DNA of 64,000 nucleotides. It comes from a virus. Numbering within the stretch: position 1 is the first letter of the stretch; each line of letters opens with the position of its first letter. Positions 51,504 to 59,426 of this stretch are shown piece by piece. Location: positions 186,001-250,000 of the IMG/VR virus record IMGVR_UViG_3300046787_000408. One strand, given 5' to 3'. Made by a program: the position numbers and the translations under genes. The notes under the pieces are model-generated. The model ran no database searches, was not told the origin of the DNA, and worked only from the letters and a program-made list of their open reading frames with translations.

Positions 51504-51704
51504 ATGCGAGCACAAGAATTTATTGCTGAATCGGTTGCCCCAGGGTTCAATGTGTACTCAGCTCGAGTACGAGTCAAGAATCCCATGTACAACACCAGCA
51601 TTGATGTGGCTGTGTTTGCAAAGAGCCCACAGATGGCTCGTGTATTGTTACAAGCTCAGTATGGCAAGGACAGTACAGTATCTGATGTGACCAAGATTGC
51701 TTGA
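51504..51704 (+). CDS. Capsid-targeted small protein, best T4-like tag
   Basis: 66 residues. MRAQEFIAE|S is the closest match in the window to the T4 capsid-targeting peptide MKTYQEFIAE, sharing QEFIAE. The mature part (NVYSARVRVKNPMYNTSIDV, then SPQMARVLLQAQYG) looks like a small alpha/beta domain of a type common in phages. Convergent and directly adjacent to the lipoprotein gene. Confidence 0.78.
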   Translation: MRAQEFIAESVAPGFNVYSARVRVKNPMYNTSIDVAVFAKSPQMARVLLQAQYGKDSTVSDVTKIA

Positions 51705-51944
51705 TTAAAAATTCTTGCAAACTGGTGTTGCTGCGGGTGTACGATGCGCTTGTATAACTTGTAACGCAACTATCTTGGCAGTTTCATTACCTGATTTAGC
51801 AATTTCTTGAAGTGCGTTCCACTTTGCAATTTCTGCCATAGAACTAGAATGTGCAATAGTCTTGGCAGTGTCAGCACATAGTTGTTGATTGGCACAACCT
51901 GACAAAATTGCTGTAAAAATCAATAAAAGTAATGTCTTTTTCAT
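51705..51944 (-). CDS. Small lipoprotein
   Basis: 79 residues. MKKTLLLLIFTAILSGC|ANQ is a lipoprotein signal with lipobox LSGC; the mature part is a short amphipathic helix region (SMAEIAKWNALQEIAKSGNE) ending CKNF. A TAAGTA hexamer (minus strand, 51950-51955) ends five bases before the ATG, a late-promoter variant at the leaderless spacing. Function unknown. Confidence 0.78.
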   Translation of the reverse strand: MKKTLLLLIFTAILSGCANQQLCADTAKTIAHSSSMAEIAKWNALQEIAKSGNETAKIVALQVIQAHRTPAATPVCKNF

Positions 51945-51978
51945 GCAAATACTTATTGCAAACTAAAGGCAAAGTTGA

Positions 51979-52020
51979 CCAAAATGATCAATTGTGATCA
52001 TTTTGGATACCCTGTATACT
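51979..52020 (+). promoter_or_regulatory. Candidate ncRNA promoter with 12-bp palindromic operator
   Basis: A perfect 12-bp inverted repeat, CCAAAATGATCA / TGATCATTTTGG (51979-52006, loop ATTG), overlaps a possible -35 TTGTGA (51992-51997), 17 nt before TATACT (52015-52020). This could be a promoter with an operator, or a hairpin ending transcripts from either side; no T-run follows. Confidence 0.45.
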
Positions 52021-52026
52021 ACAACA

Positions 52027-52480
52027 AGCGAGACACAAGGTTAGCAGGCCGGGATATAATACTGCTGGTGAATCCGTTCTGATGTGTGACGGCAACCAAT
52101 TCTTTTCCTCCGCAAAAGACTTCTATGCACTACCTCAAGCCACGGCTTGAGATGCCTTGAAATGTTGCCCCGCTGGGTTTTACGTTTGCATAGTCGTACA
52201 GGTTGAGTGCAGCGCGAGCTGACTTAGATGCAATATGTCCATGAGAACAAATGACACCGAAGTTCTCTTAAAAATCGTAGTAGGTGGGGTAAGGTACAGA
52301 GCCCAGAGACATGCAATCCAAATACCTACGGTCAAGAAGCGAAAGCAACTCAGATGAAAATCTCAATGACGCCTTGAGTGGGTGTCATTGTCGCTCTGCA
52401 ATCTAGATGAATTAAAAACCCGTAAGGATTTAAACAGCTCTGAGTGCAACGAAAGAGCAGATGTAGCGCAGCTACATCAA
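52027..52480 (+). ncRNA. Candidate large structured RNA in a 530-base gene-free gap
   Basis: 51945-52476 holds no credible gene on either strand. The plus strand can form many helices: CUCAAGC/GCUUGAG (52134-52151), GAGAAC/GUUCUC, AAUGACACC (52250-52258) with GGUGUCAUU (52381-52389), an alternative AAUGACGCC (52365-52373) with the same partner, GAUGUAGC/GCUACAUC (52460-52478). Three short hairpins carry GNRA loops: GC-GAAA-GC, AGAU-GAAA-AUCU, CC-GUAA-GG. That density resembles large phage RNAs such as GOLLD or ROOL or a degenerate intron; I cannot assign a class. Ends approximate. Confidence 0.5.
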
Positions 52481-53181
52481 GTCCTGATGACTACTAGGTT
52501 GCAGGATTTAAGCAATTTTACATACATCCAACCAATATCAAATTCCCATGTTTTGATGCTTAGTTTAGGACTTGCTGGGCTTAGGTGGTGATTGTTGTGC
52601 AGTTCTTCTCCGCCTATAATGATTCCCCACGGCGTGATGTTTCGACTGTGATCCTTGCTATCACCATTTCGATATCCCCACCAGTGTCCTAGACCATTAA
52701 CTACCCCTGCGGCCCAGAATGGTATCCAGGCCATTTGTATCAGCCAAATAACAATACCTGCCCAGCCAAACGCTGCTAGGTTGAACAAAAAGAGAATGCC
52801 AATGCCAAGTCTACTGTGACGAGTGTATACGTTGTGCTCCATCCAATCAGCAGGAGTACCGCGACCGTATGAATCAACCATGACTTTGTCTTTTGATGCT
52901 GCATGATATAATGCTGCTCCTTTGAATAACACACGCCAAAAACCATACACATGAGGACTGTGTGGATCACCTGCAACATCCGTACTGCGATGATGTTTGC
53001 GATGTATTGCTACCCACTGCTTGGTTACCATGCCTGTAGTAAGCCATAGCCAAGCTCGCATAAAGTGTTCTACTACAGGATGAAATGTCAAGGATTTGTG
53101 TGCTTGAGCACGGTGCAAAAACAAAGTCACGCACACTATGGTAATGTGCGTGACTATCAAGGTGTAAATCAAATAAGTCAT
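52477..53181 (-). CDS. Acyl-lipid/acyl-CoA fatty acid desaturase
   Basis: 234 residues from the ATG at 53181, which shares one base with the upstream stop (TAATG). The three histidine boxes are HRAQAH, HRKHH and HNNHH, all intact, between four or so membrane segments: a delta-9-type membrane desaturase. It would introduce a double bond in acyl chains and raise membrane fluidity. It needs host electron donors (none encoded nearby). Last gene of a five-gene minus-strand cluster of envelope proteins. Confidence 0.93.
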   Translation of the reverse strand: MTYLIYTLIVTHITIVCVTLFLHRAQAHKSLTFHPVVEHFMRAWLWLTTGMVTKQWVAIHRKHHRSTDVAGDPHSPHVYGFWRVLFKGAALYHAASKDKVMVDSYGRGTPADWMEHNVYTRHSRLGIGILFLFNLAAFGWAGIVIWLIQMAWIPFWAAGVVNGLGHWWGYRNGDSKDHSRNITPWGIIIGGEELHNNHHLSPASPKLSIKTWEFDIGWMYVKLLKSCNLVVIRT

Positions 53182-53729
53182 TACATACTTAGTGGTGCCC
53201 AGAGCCATATGCCCTGAGTCATTAACAGTAATCCCACTGCACCAACACCCAACGACCCCCAATACATGCGCATGTTCACAGCAAGAATACTAGCTGAAAG
53301 CAATACGATAGCAAGTTGAAACAACATGCCAGAGAACGTGAGCCATGGGCTGTGCAATCTAGCTTCGTCTCTTGCAGCTTCTTGTGCTCGGGCCTTGGCT
53401 AGTAGTTCTTTCTTGCCTTCGCCTGTTTCAGGTTCACTCTCGTAACGATCAATCTTGGCTTGTAGTTTTGCAGCACGTTCCCGGTTGCCGGCTATCTTGG
53501 CTTCTTCCAGTTGTCCTTCTGCTAGTGTTTGCTTGATACTCTTGCTTTGATAAAAGCCATAAGTGTTTGAGGCTTTTAGCAGATTGGTCTGTGCTGCACT
53601 GCTAAAGTTGTTGGCAATATAAGTGTTTGCTGCCAAGAACAAGGCCATTACAACAATAACCAAACCGGCTTTGTCTTTGATCTGTGCTTCACGTTCAGAA
53701 CGTGTGAGTGTTTTCTTTTCTTCTGTCAT
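53181..53729 (-). CDS. DUF4337-like membrane protein
   Basis: 182 residues. A charged N-terminus, a membrane helix (about 22-40), a coiled-coil loop (KSIKQTLAEGQLEEAKIAGN...KLQAKIDRYE) and two C-terminal helices match the plan of DUF4337 proteins. Role unknown. Coupled to the desaturase by TAATG overlap, suggesting a shared membrane function. Confidence 0.75.
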   Translation of the reverse strand: MTEEKKTLTRSEREAQIKDKAGLVIVVMALFLAANTYIANNFSSAAQTNLLKASNTYGFYQSKSIKQTLAEGQLEEAKIAGNRERAAKLQAKIDRYESEPETGEGKKELLAKARAQEAARDEARLHSPWLTFSGMLFQLAIVLLSASILAVNMRMYWGSLGVGAVGLLLMTQGIWLWAPLSM

Positions 53730-53744
53730 GTTGGTTCCTTTGAA

Positions 53745-54332
53745 TTATTTATTGGCCAAGGGGTTATCAATAGCCTTCTGGATTTTGCCGTCAACTTCGC
53801 GTTTGAGCTGTTCTACTTCACGGCTAATTTCCCTACGTGCATCTGCCATTTCCTTGCGGATAGAGTTGACTTCGCCACGTGCTTTGTCAAGATCTTCACG
53901 AACATCTTTACGGGCCTGTCGCATTTCTTGTTCAGTTTCACGTTGTGCTTGTTTAACACTGCGTTCCACTTGCTCAGTTACTGACTCGTTACGACGAATA
54001 TCGTTTTTCAAGTCAGTTTTGATGTCACGAGTGTAGTCTGCACCCTTTTGACTGTTTTCTTCAATCACAGCCAAGCGCTTGTCAAACTCACTCAAGTCTG
54101 GGGCTGAATACTCGGCAATCTTTTTCTTCATGCTTTGATAGTCTTTGTACACTTCAAAAGCACCATACAAGCCGCCTAGTGTTGAACTCACAATGGTAGC
54201 TGCTACCATGAGTTTGGCCGGAGTAAATTCGTAGCCGCCAATACTGATAACAGTATCCTTGCTGGCATACTTTTTCATGGCTGCTTCTGCTTCGTCAATC
54301 TTGGCGTTTACATTTTTGATTGGTTCTGTCAT
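53745..54332 (-). CDS. Membrane-anchored coiled-coil protein
   Basis: 195 residues. A short membrane segment (about 34-55, PAKLMVAATIVSSTLGGLYG) splits a small N-terminal part from a long, very charged coiled coil (about 75-185) full of R/E/K/Q. It would project a rod from the inner membrane. Between DUF4337 and two exported proteins. Unknown function. Confidence 0.75.
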   Translation of the reverse strand: MTEPIKNVNAKIDEAEAAMKKYASKDTVISIGGYEFTPAKLMVAATIVSSTLGGLYGAFEVYKDYQSMKKKIAEYSAPDLSEFDKRLAVIEENSQKGADYTRDIKTDLKNDIRRNESVTEQVERSVKQAQRETEQEMRQARKDVREDLDKARGEVNSIRKEMADARREISREVEQLKREVDGKIQKAIDNPLANK

Positions 54333-54342
54333 TTTAGTTTCC

Positions 54343-56619
54343 TTATTTGTATTGTAGGTTTACCAGATCTTGATGTAATCTATCGCTGGCTCCCTGGAGC
54401 AATCGCTGTGCTCTTGCATTGTCAACAGTGCGTTGATTCTTGTAAATTTCTCGAGGTGCATAAAATGCCACATCTGGCATGGTAGCAGAGTATGTTTGAT
54501 ACCCTTGTGGTTGTGTAGCCATACTGGCAATATTAACTCCAGCTGCTAATTCATTAGATTGCACATTGCGATTTACAGTGTCTGTGCGTGACTCTTGTGT
54601 GCTAGATTGCACTATAGGACGTTGTTCCATTGCGTCATTTAGGGCGGAACGACTGCCAATTTTGATGCCTTCCATCTGTGGTACTTCAGGCTCAGATTGT
54701 GTAGCATTGCGTCCTTGCGGTGCTTGCAAGCTGTACATATCAATTTGTCCCTGTGTCATACCTGACGGCAAAGCTGATCCTGGGTCTGCAATTACACTAG
54801 CACCAGGTGCTCGTAATCCACCAATATTGACCACGGAAGTTTGAGTAACGTTGGTTACGTTTACTGCTGCAATCTGTGATTGACTGGTATTTGCCAGCGA
54901 CACTGTAGAAGTAGCTGATGTTTGTGTCATGCTGGATGTGATACTTTGTGCAGTTAATGCACCAGCAACTGTTTCTGCTTGTTGTTGAGCCGATGTTGCT
55001 GCTTGCGTGGCCGATGATTCTGCGGCTTGTACCACTGACTTGGCTTCGTTGCCTATTCTAGCCTGGTTAGAGCTGATCATGCTCATAACTGATCCCAAGC
55101 TAGGTCCAGACGATGAACTGGATTTGCTGGTATCGCTTGCAGTTTTGACTTCACCAGCTCGGGGCTGCTGAGTGCTGCCACCTTGTGGGGGAGGTTGATT
55201 GGCAGGTGTTGTGCCGCCAGCTGCTGGTTGTCCAGGTGGCGGAGGTGGAGGTGGCGCACCTGGGGGAGGTTCTGTTCCAGGTGGAGGTGGTGGAGGAGAT
55301 CCTGGCGGTGGTGGTGGGGGCTGTGTTGGATCAAGTACCGGTGTGCCTGTGGTAGAGTCCAGCGTTGTTGATTGTGATCCGTCGTTGTAAGTAACAGTCG
55401 AAGCTGTGGTTGCAGAAGCTTGCAATTGTCTAGCCATTGCTTCGCCATACTTTTTGCAATCTGGACTGTATAAAGGATTAGCCACACAAGGATCAGCAGT
55501 GTAAATCAGTGTTGCCCAGGCACCTTCAATGGAAGAACCTGTGCCTCCAGCTGATCCTGTTATTCTACCAGTACCTAACATTGATTGATTCAAGCTGGTT
55601 GGTAACAAAAACTTGTCACTGACTGATCCACTAGTACCGTCGCTCGAGAAACTGTAATTTTTTGAGTACAACAAACTTGGCTTACCACTGTTGTTAGTAA
55701 GTGATACAGTAGCATTAGCATACGCAGGTATGTTCATGGTCCACGAACATGAACCGTCTTGATTCCAAGCAGTGCAACCAGAAAAACTTTGTCCAACTCT
55801 CCAGTTAAACCCGTAGTTGAATCCATGCACCATAGCACCTACTCCTGCATTCTGCAATGCGGTGTTAACAGCAAAGGCCTGATTTAGGCTAGTTCCGCCC
55901 TGAGTTGAATCCAACAAGTTGTTTGTATTAAGTATACCGCTAAATCCAGCACATGTAGCACTATACGCAGGATTGGTTGCACACGGATCTACTTTGTATT
56001 TTAGATCAAAGCTAACATTAATAATTTCTGGTCCATAGTTGCCAGCCCAGAAGTTATTGTCCCTACCTACAAACCCCACTTGTGCTGTGCTTAGTGATGA
56101 TGCTACATAAGGTGTTGCAAAAGTCTCACTAAATTTAAAGTTAGTCCAGTTGTATAGTTGATTAGTTGATGATGAGTAATCGTAATTTGCAATTTCATTA
56201 CCACCTGAACCGTACAACTTCACATACGCTGCCAAGTAGTCTTGTTGGCCACCATCCCAACCGTTGCCGTTCTTGGCGGTAAATCCAAAGTTGAATCCAC
56301 TTAATTGTACCCCAGTCCCACCAGCTGCTAGTGCTCGGTTGATGTTGACCACTTGATTAAGATCTGTTAGTCCATAACTGAAGTTGATACTACCACCGTT
56401 ACCGATACTAGGGTTAGGGCCGCAGTTACCTGGTTCGCCGGCATAAAAGCACAGTTGGTTAACATAAACACCGTTGTTCCAAGTACTAGTTGTATCCGTA
56501 GGTGTAGTACCGGTATTGATTAAATTACCGGTAGTGGGATCTACTGTTTGACTATTAGAATAACTTGTGGACAAGCACGCCAAGAATAGCGCCAATGCCA
56601 ATTTTCTTATAATTGTCAT
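54343..56619 (-). CDS. Large exported protein with Pro-rich linker
   Basis: 758 residues. The signal peptide MTIIRKLALALFLACLSTSYSNSQ is followed by two repeats of a beta domain (each with Gly-Phe-Asn-(F/Y)-G-F and DPCxxNPxYSxxC), a PPPPPPG linker (about 420-470), a Ser/Thr/Gln-rich stalk, and a helical C-terminus. It is exported to periplasm or surface. Two of the DPC...C repeats suggest disulfides. No family recognised. It overlaps the upstream gene by 65 bases in another frame. Confidence 0.8.
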   Translation of the reverse strand: MTIIRKLALALFLACLSTSYSNSQTVDPTTGNLINTGTTPTDTTSTWNNGVYVNQLCFYAGEPGNCGPNPSIGNGGSINFSYGLTDLNQVVNINRALAAGGTGVQLSGFNFGFTAKNGNGWDGGQQDYLAAYVKLYGSGGNEIANYDYSSSTNQLYNWTNFKFSETFATPYVASSLSTAQVGFVGRDNNFWAGNYGPEIINVSFDLKYKVDPCATNPAYSATCAGFSGILNTNNLLDSTQGGTSLNQAFAVNTALQNAGVGAMVHGFNYGFNWRVGQSFSGCTAWNQDGSCSWTMNIPAYANATVSLTNNSGKPSLLYSKNYSFSSDGTSGSVSDKFLLPTSLNQSMLGTGRITGSAGGTGSSIEGAWATLIYTADPCVANPLYSPDCKKYGEAMARQLQASATTASTVTYNDGSQSTTLDSTTGTPVLDPTQPPPPPPGSPPPPPPGTEPPPGAPPPPPPPGQPAAGGTTPANQPPPQGGSTQQPRAGEVKTASDTSKSSSSSGPSLGSVMSMISSNQARIGNEAKSVVQAAESSATQAATSAQQQAETVAGALTAQSITSSMTQTSATSTVSLANTSQSQIAAVNVTNVTQTSVVNIGGLRAPGASVIADPGSALPSGMTQGQIDMYSLQAPQGRNATQSEPEVPQMEGIKIGSRSALNDAMEQRPIVQSSTQESRTDTVNRNVQSNELAAGVNIASMATQPQGYQTYSATMPDVAFYAPREIYKNQRTVDNARAQRLLQGASDRLHQDLVNLQYK

Positions 56620-57682
56620 CTAGTTTTGCCTCATCTGGTTTTGGTAGCTTCTCTGGATTAGCTTCCCATGATGCTTTAGCCTGCTCGCCAATCTTGCCTT
56701 CGTATGGGCAAGGTGTACCTGCTGCTAGCATAGCATCAAACACTCTACGGTCCTGACACATAGTTGCCACAGCAGCTACTTTCATTCCCATGTCGTACAA
56801 AGTCTTGCTTAACTTCAAGCGTTCACAATTCATATCACGTACTGTTCCGCCTGAACTTACGCCAAACACTTGTGTTTGTACGCTACCGGAACTGCCTGTT
56901 GAACATAGATCAGCATTACCACCACTTAACATAGCAGGTGCTACAGCAGTTGGTGGAGGTTGAATTACTCGCTGAGTAATAGTGCTTTCGTTAATGTTAC
57001 GGTTGGTCATGTCACCAGTCTGCACGTTTTGATTCACTGCGGTACTGGTGTTAACGTTGTTGTTAACGTTGTTACTGGTTGACGTAGACGTGTTGATATT
57101 ACGGTTGGTCATGTCACCTGTGTTGACGTTGTTGTTGGTAGCCGTACTGGTGCTTACGTTGTTATTGTTGTTAGTAGCAGTGCTGACATTGTTGTTGTTG
57201 TAGGTCATTGTGCCACTATTGATATTGTGGTTGGTATTGGTGTTGTTGCTGGTACTAGAACTAACGTTGTTGTTGTTGTAGGTCATTGTGCCAGAGTTGA
57301 CATTGTTGTTGTTGTAGGTCATTGTGCCAGAGTTGACATTGTTGTTGTTGACCGTGCTGGTACCCGAGTTGATATTGTTGTTGGTGTTAACACTGGTACT
57401 GGTATTAGTATTGGTGTTAGCACTGGTGCTATTGACCTGGGCAGTACTGTTGCTGTTTGACGTGCTGTTGGTGTTGCTGTTTGACGTCACAGTGCTGGTA
57501 CTGTTGCTGGTACTGTTGGTATCAACCAAGGTTGATGAATCGTAGGTCCCTTGATTGATCAACTGAGTGTTGTTGGTAGTAGTGCCGCCTGTGCTAGTGG
57601 CAGTACTGGTGTTGGTGGTTTGTGCGCCGACGGCTGCTACAAACACCAGGCTGGCTAGGCCCATGGCAATTTTTCTTTTCAT
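56555..57682 (-). CDS. Exported Asn/Thr-repeat protein
   Basis: 375 residues; the ATG at 57682 (AAGGTG upstream) is chosen over a GTG nine bases earlier. Signal peptide MKRKIAMGLASLVFVAAVGA. Residues 20-240 are almost only N, S, T, V and G in imperfect repeats such as NNVNSGTMTYNNN and TGDMTNRNIN, reminiscent of beta-solenoid or curli-like fibres. A Cys-containing globular C-terminus (CSTGSS; MNCERLKLSK; CQDRRVFDAML; CPYEGKIG) follows and ends with a hydrophobic segment. Unknown function. Confidence 0.8.
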   Translation of the reverse strand: MKRKIAMGLASLVFVAAVGAQTTNTSTATSTGGTTTNNTQLINQGTYDSSTLVDTNSTSNSTSTVTSNSNTNSTSNSNSTAQVNSTSANTNTNTSTSVNTNNNINSGTSTVNNNNVNSGTMTYNNNNVNSGTMTYNNNNVSSSTSNNTNTNHNINSGTMTYNNNNVSTATNNNNNVSTSTATNNNVNTGDMTNRNINTSTSTSNNVNNNVNTSTAVNQNVQTGDMTNRNINESTITQRVIQPPPTAVAPAMLSGGNADLCSTGSSGSVQTQVFGVSSGGTVRDMNCERLKLSKTLYDMGMKVAAVATMCQDRRVFDAMLAAGTPCPYEGKIGEQAKASWEANPEKLPKPDEAKLDDNYKKIGIGAILGVLVHKLF

Positions 57683-57713
57683 TTTGCTCACCTTATGGTT
57701 ATTATTATGTTGA

Positions 57714-57719
57714 TATTTA
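57714..57719 (-). promoter_or_regulatory. Late-type TAAATA promoter for the envelope operon
   Basis: Minus-strand CAATAAATATC, 31 bases before the ATG at 57682; the likely promoter for all five genes down to the desaturase. Confidence 0.5.
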
Positions 57720-57800
57720 TTGCCCTAGAGCAAACAAATAGTGAGTACTGAATGTACAAAAGTACAGATTCAATAGCAGCGGTTAATCAAAATATCCCGC

Positions 57801-57806
57801 TAAATA
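57801..57806 (+). promoter_or_regulatory. Late-type TAAATA promoter, near-leaderless spacing
   Basis: CGCTAAATACCACATG: four bases to the ATG at 57811, no Shine-Dalgarno. Divergent from the promoter at 57714. Confidence 0.55.
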
Positions 57807-57810
57807 CCAC

Positions 57811-58101
57811 ATGAAGTTGCACAATATTCAAATACAATACGATGTTCACTGTGATTGGACAGACACTGCTCCAGTGTATCGTTTGTATGTCAACAATGAG
57901 TTGTTTACAGAACGCACTTATATTTGGCATGACCAGTATCTTGAAGAAGTTGTGGCTATTGATGCCGAACCTGGTGACTATACCATACGTTACGAACTTG
58001 TAGGGGCAGGTTCCTTGACTGCTAGTAACCCCCGAGTCAATCATGGTGCTGCACACTTTGTAGACAACTACACTCTAAGGATAATCAATGAAAATGCGTG
58101 A
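57811..58101 (+). CDS. Small beta-rich protein, unknown
   Basis: 96 residues. Beta-strand pattern with aromatics (IQIQYDVHCDWTDTAPVYR; EPGDYTIRYELVGAG) resembling an Ig-like or carbohydrate-binding small domain. No export signal. Overlaps the next gene by 14 bases. May be a virion decoration protein given the late-type promoter. Confidence 0.7.
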   Translation: MKLHNIQIQYDVHCDWTDTAPVYRLYVNNELFTERTYIWHDQYLEEVVAIDAEPGDYTIRYELVGAGSLTASNPRVNHGAAHFVDNYTLRIINENA

Positions 58102-58294
58102 TATAATGGAAACCACAACTGCTGGTTCAGTAGCCACTGTGAGCATGCCTTTAGGCGGAGTGAAAACAAGAAATGGTGGATCAATGTTAACAGGTAAATA
58201 TGTAACGGATTCGGACCCAACTCCAAATACGCCTAAAGAATACAAGAGGAATAAAAATGTTAGCGGACGCTTTAAAAACACTCCTGGCAACTGA
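58088..58294 (+). CDS. Small protein with cleavable-type N-terminus
   Basis: 68 residues (or 66 from the Met at residue 3). MRDIMETTTAGSVATVSMPL resembles the start of small T4-like phage proteins with a short N-terminal tag; IME|T fits I-x-E cleavage. The rest is basic and Asn/Lys-rich (TPKEYKRNKNVSGRFKN). It overlaps both neighbours, the Dps gene by 38 bases in another frame. Confidence 0.65.
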   Translation: MKMRDIMETTTAGSVATVSMPLGGVKTRNGGSMLTGKYVTDSDPTPNTPKEYKRNKNVSGRFKNTPGN

Positions 58295-58697
58295 GTACGC
58301 TTTTGTCACAAAAGCACAACAGTTCCACTGGAATGTGGAAGGACCAGACTTTGGCCAACTGCACAAGTTCTTTAACATGATCTACGATGATGTGTATGGT
58401 GCAATTGATCCCACAGCTGAATACATTCGTGCGCTGAACGAATATGCTCCTGGTAGTTTTGAGCGTTTTGCAGAGTTATCTCGTATTTCTGGACAAACAA
58501 AAATTCCACGTGCTCGACTCATGCTTGAAGAATTGCTGGCCAACAATGGTCAAATGATAGAACTATTAAATGAATGCTTTGGGGAAGCTGAACAAGAAAA
58601 CCAACAAGGCATCATGGACTTTTTGGCCTCGCGTATTGACGCTCATCAAAAGCATGGCTGGATGTTGAGAAGTTATTTGAAAGACCAACGAGCATGA
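58257..58697 (+). CDS. dps: Dps/ferritin-like DNA protection protein
   Basis: 146 residues. AQQFHWNVEGPDFGQLHKFFN with the ferroxidase His, then YDDVYGAIDPTAEYIRALN with the Asp/Glu ligands, is the Dps signature. It would form a 12-mer that stores iron and removes peroxide, and may bind DNA. Forms an oxidative-stress set with the superoxide dismutase and Fe-S carrier at 8 kb. Ribosome site AGAGGA. The start lies inside the previous gene. Confidence 0.92.
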   Translation: MLADALKTLLATEYAFVTKAQQFHWNVEGPDFGQLHKFFNMIYDDVYGAIDPTAEYIRALNEYAPGSFERFAELSRISGQTKIPRARLMLEELLANNGQMIELLNECFGEAEQENQQGIMDFLASRIDAHQKHGWMLRSYLKDQRA

Positions 58698-59425
58698 ATC
58701 ACGACATACGATCAATTCTAGATCGACTAGCCACAGTGGAGAGTCGTACTACTCCAGTTAATGTCAAGTCTGGGCTGAATGCACAACAAAAAAGTGTACC
58801 ACAATTACCAGCTTTGTTTCAGCCACGCAACATCAGCACAGTGCTCAAAAGTAAAAAAGACCCTGCTCATCCCATGAAGGGCGAATTTGTGGGAGACTCA
58901 GTTGAGCCACAAGCACCAAGTTTGGCAGAAACCATGCAGGCTGTGGAAGAAGACATGCTGGGCAAAGTCAAACGTGACTTTGTAGACTACCTAGAACGTC
59001 TAGAAGACAAAAACAAAATTGACAAGGCCTTGGTACACAAAGCCAAGCAAGAACTTGACATAGAAGATCCCATTGAAGAAGATCCCACACAAGCTGAACC
59101 AGCTGGCATAGCCCCACCTGCTCCAGCACAAGATCCTGTGTTGCCCGAAAGCGACTTTGAGGATTCAGAACTAGCACATGACATTGACCAAACTGCTGCA
59201 AGTCAAGCAGTAGCAGCGGAACAACCAGTCAAAACAGTGGCCATGGAAGATGGCGCTGTGTTAGAAATCTACGGCGACCAAGGTCGCGGGTTTGAAGTAC
59301 GACACGGTGGCCGTAGTTTGCCCACACGCTTTCCCAATATTGATCACGCTGACATGGCAGTGAAGATTTTCCAAAAACGCAGAAAAAACGCTGACTTGGA
59401 CCAAGATTACCTGGAAGAAAAATAA
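58694..59425 (+). CDS. Acidic scaffold-like head protein candidate
   Basis: 243 residues, overlapping dps at ATGA. MNHDIRSILDRLATVESR recalls the N-termini of small head-core proteins; a coiled, acidic middle (SLAETMQAVEEDMLG...KQELDIEDPIEEDP) and a small C-terminal domain (VLEIYGDQGRGFEVRHGGRS) follow. Glu- and Asp-rich composition fits prohead core proteins. Unproven. Confidence 0.65.
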   Translation: MNHDIRSILDRLATVESRTTPVNVKSGLNAQQKSVPQLPALFQPRNISTVLKSKKDPAHPMKGEFVGDSVEPQAPSLAETMQAVEEDMLGKVKRDFVDYLERLEDKNKIDKALVHKAKQELDIEDPIEEDPTQAEPAGIAPPAPAQDPVLPESDFEDSELAHDIDQTAASQAVAAEQPVKTVAMEDGAVLEIYGDQGRGFEVRHGGRSLPTRFPNIDHADMAVKIFQKRRKNADLDQDYLEEK

Positions 59426-59426
59426 A

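Noticed and set aside
52027-52480. tmRNA or tRNA cluster in the gap
   Set aside because: No T-loop GGTTCGA-type sequence, no acceptor stem or CCA end found.
52382-52591. 69-residue open frame in the gene-free gap (plus strand)
   Set aside because: It runs into the convergent desaturase gene, has no ribosome site and covers the predicted RNA helices; treated as chance.
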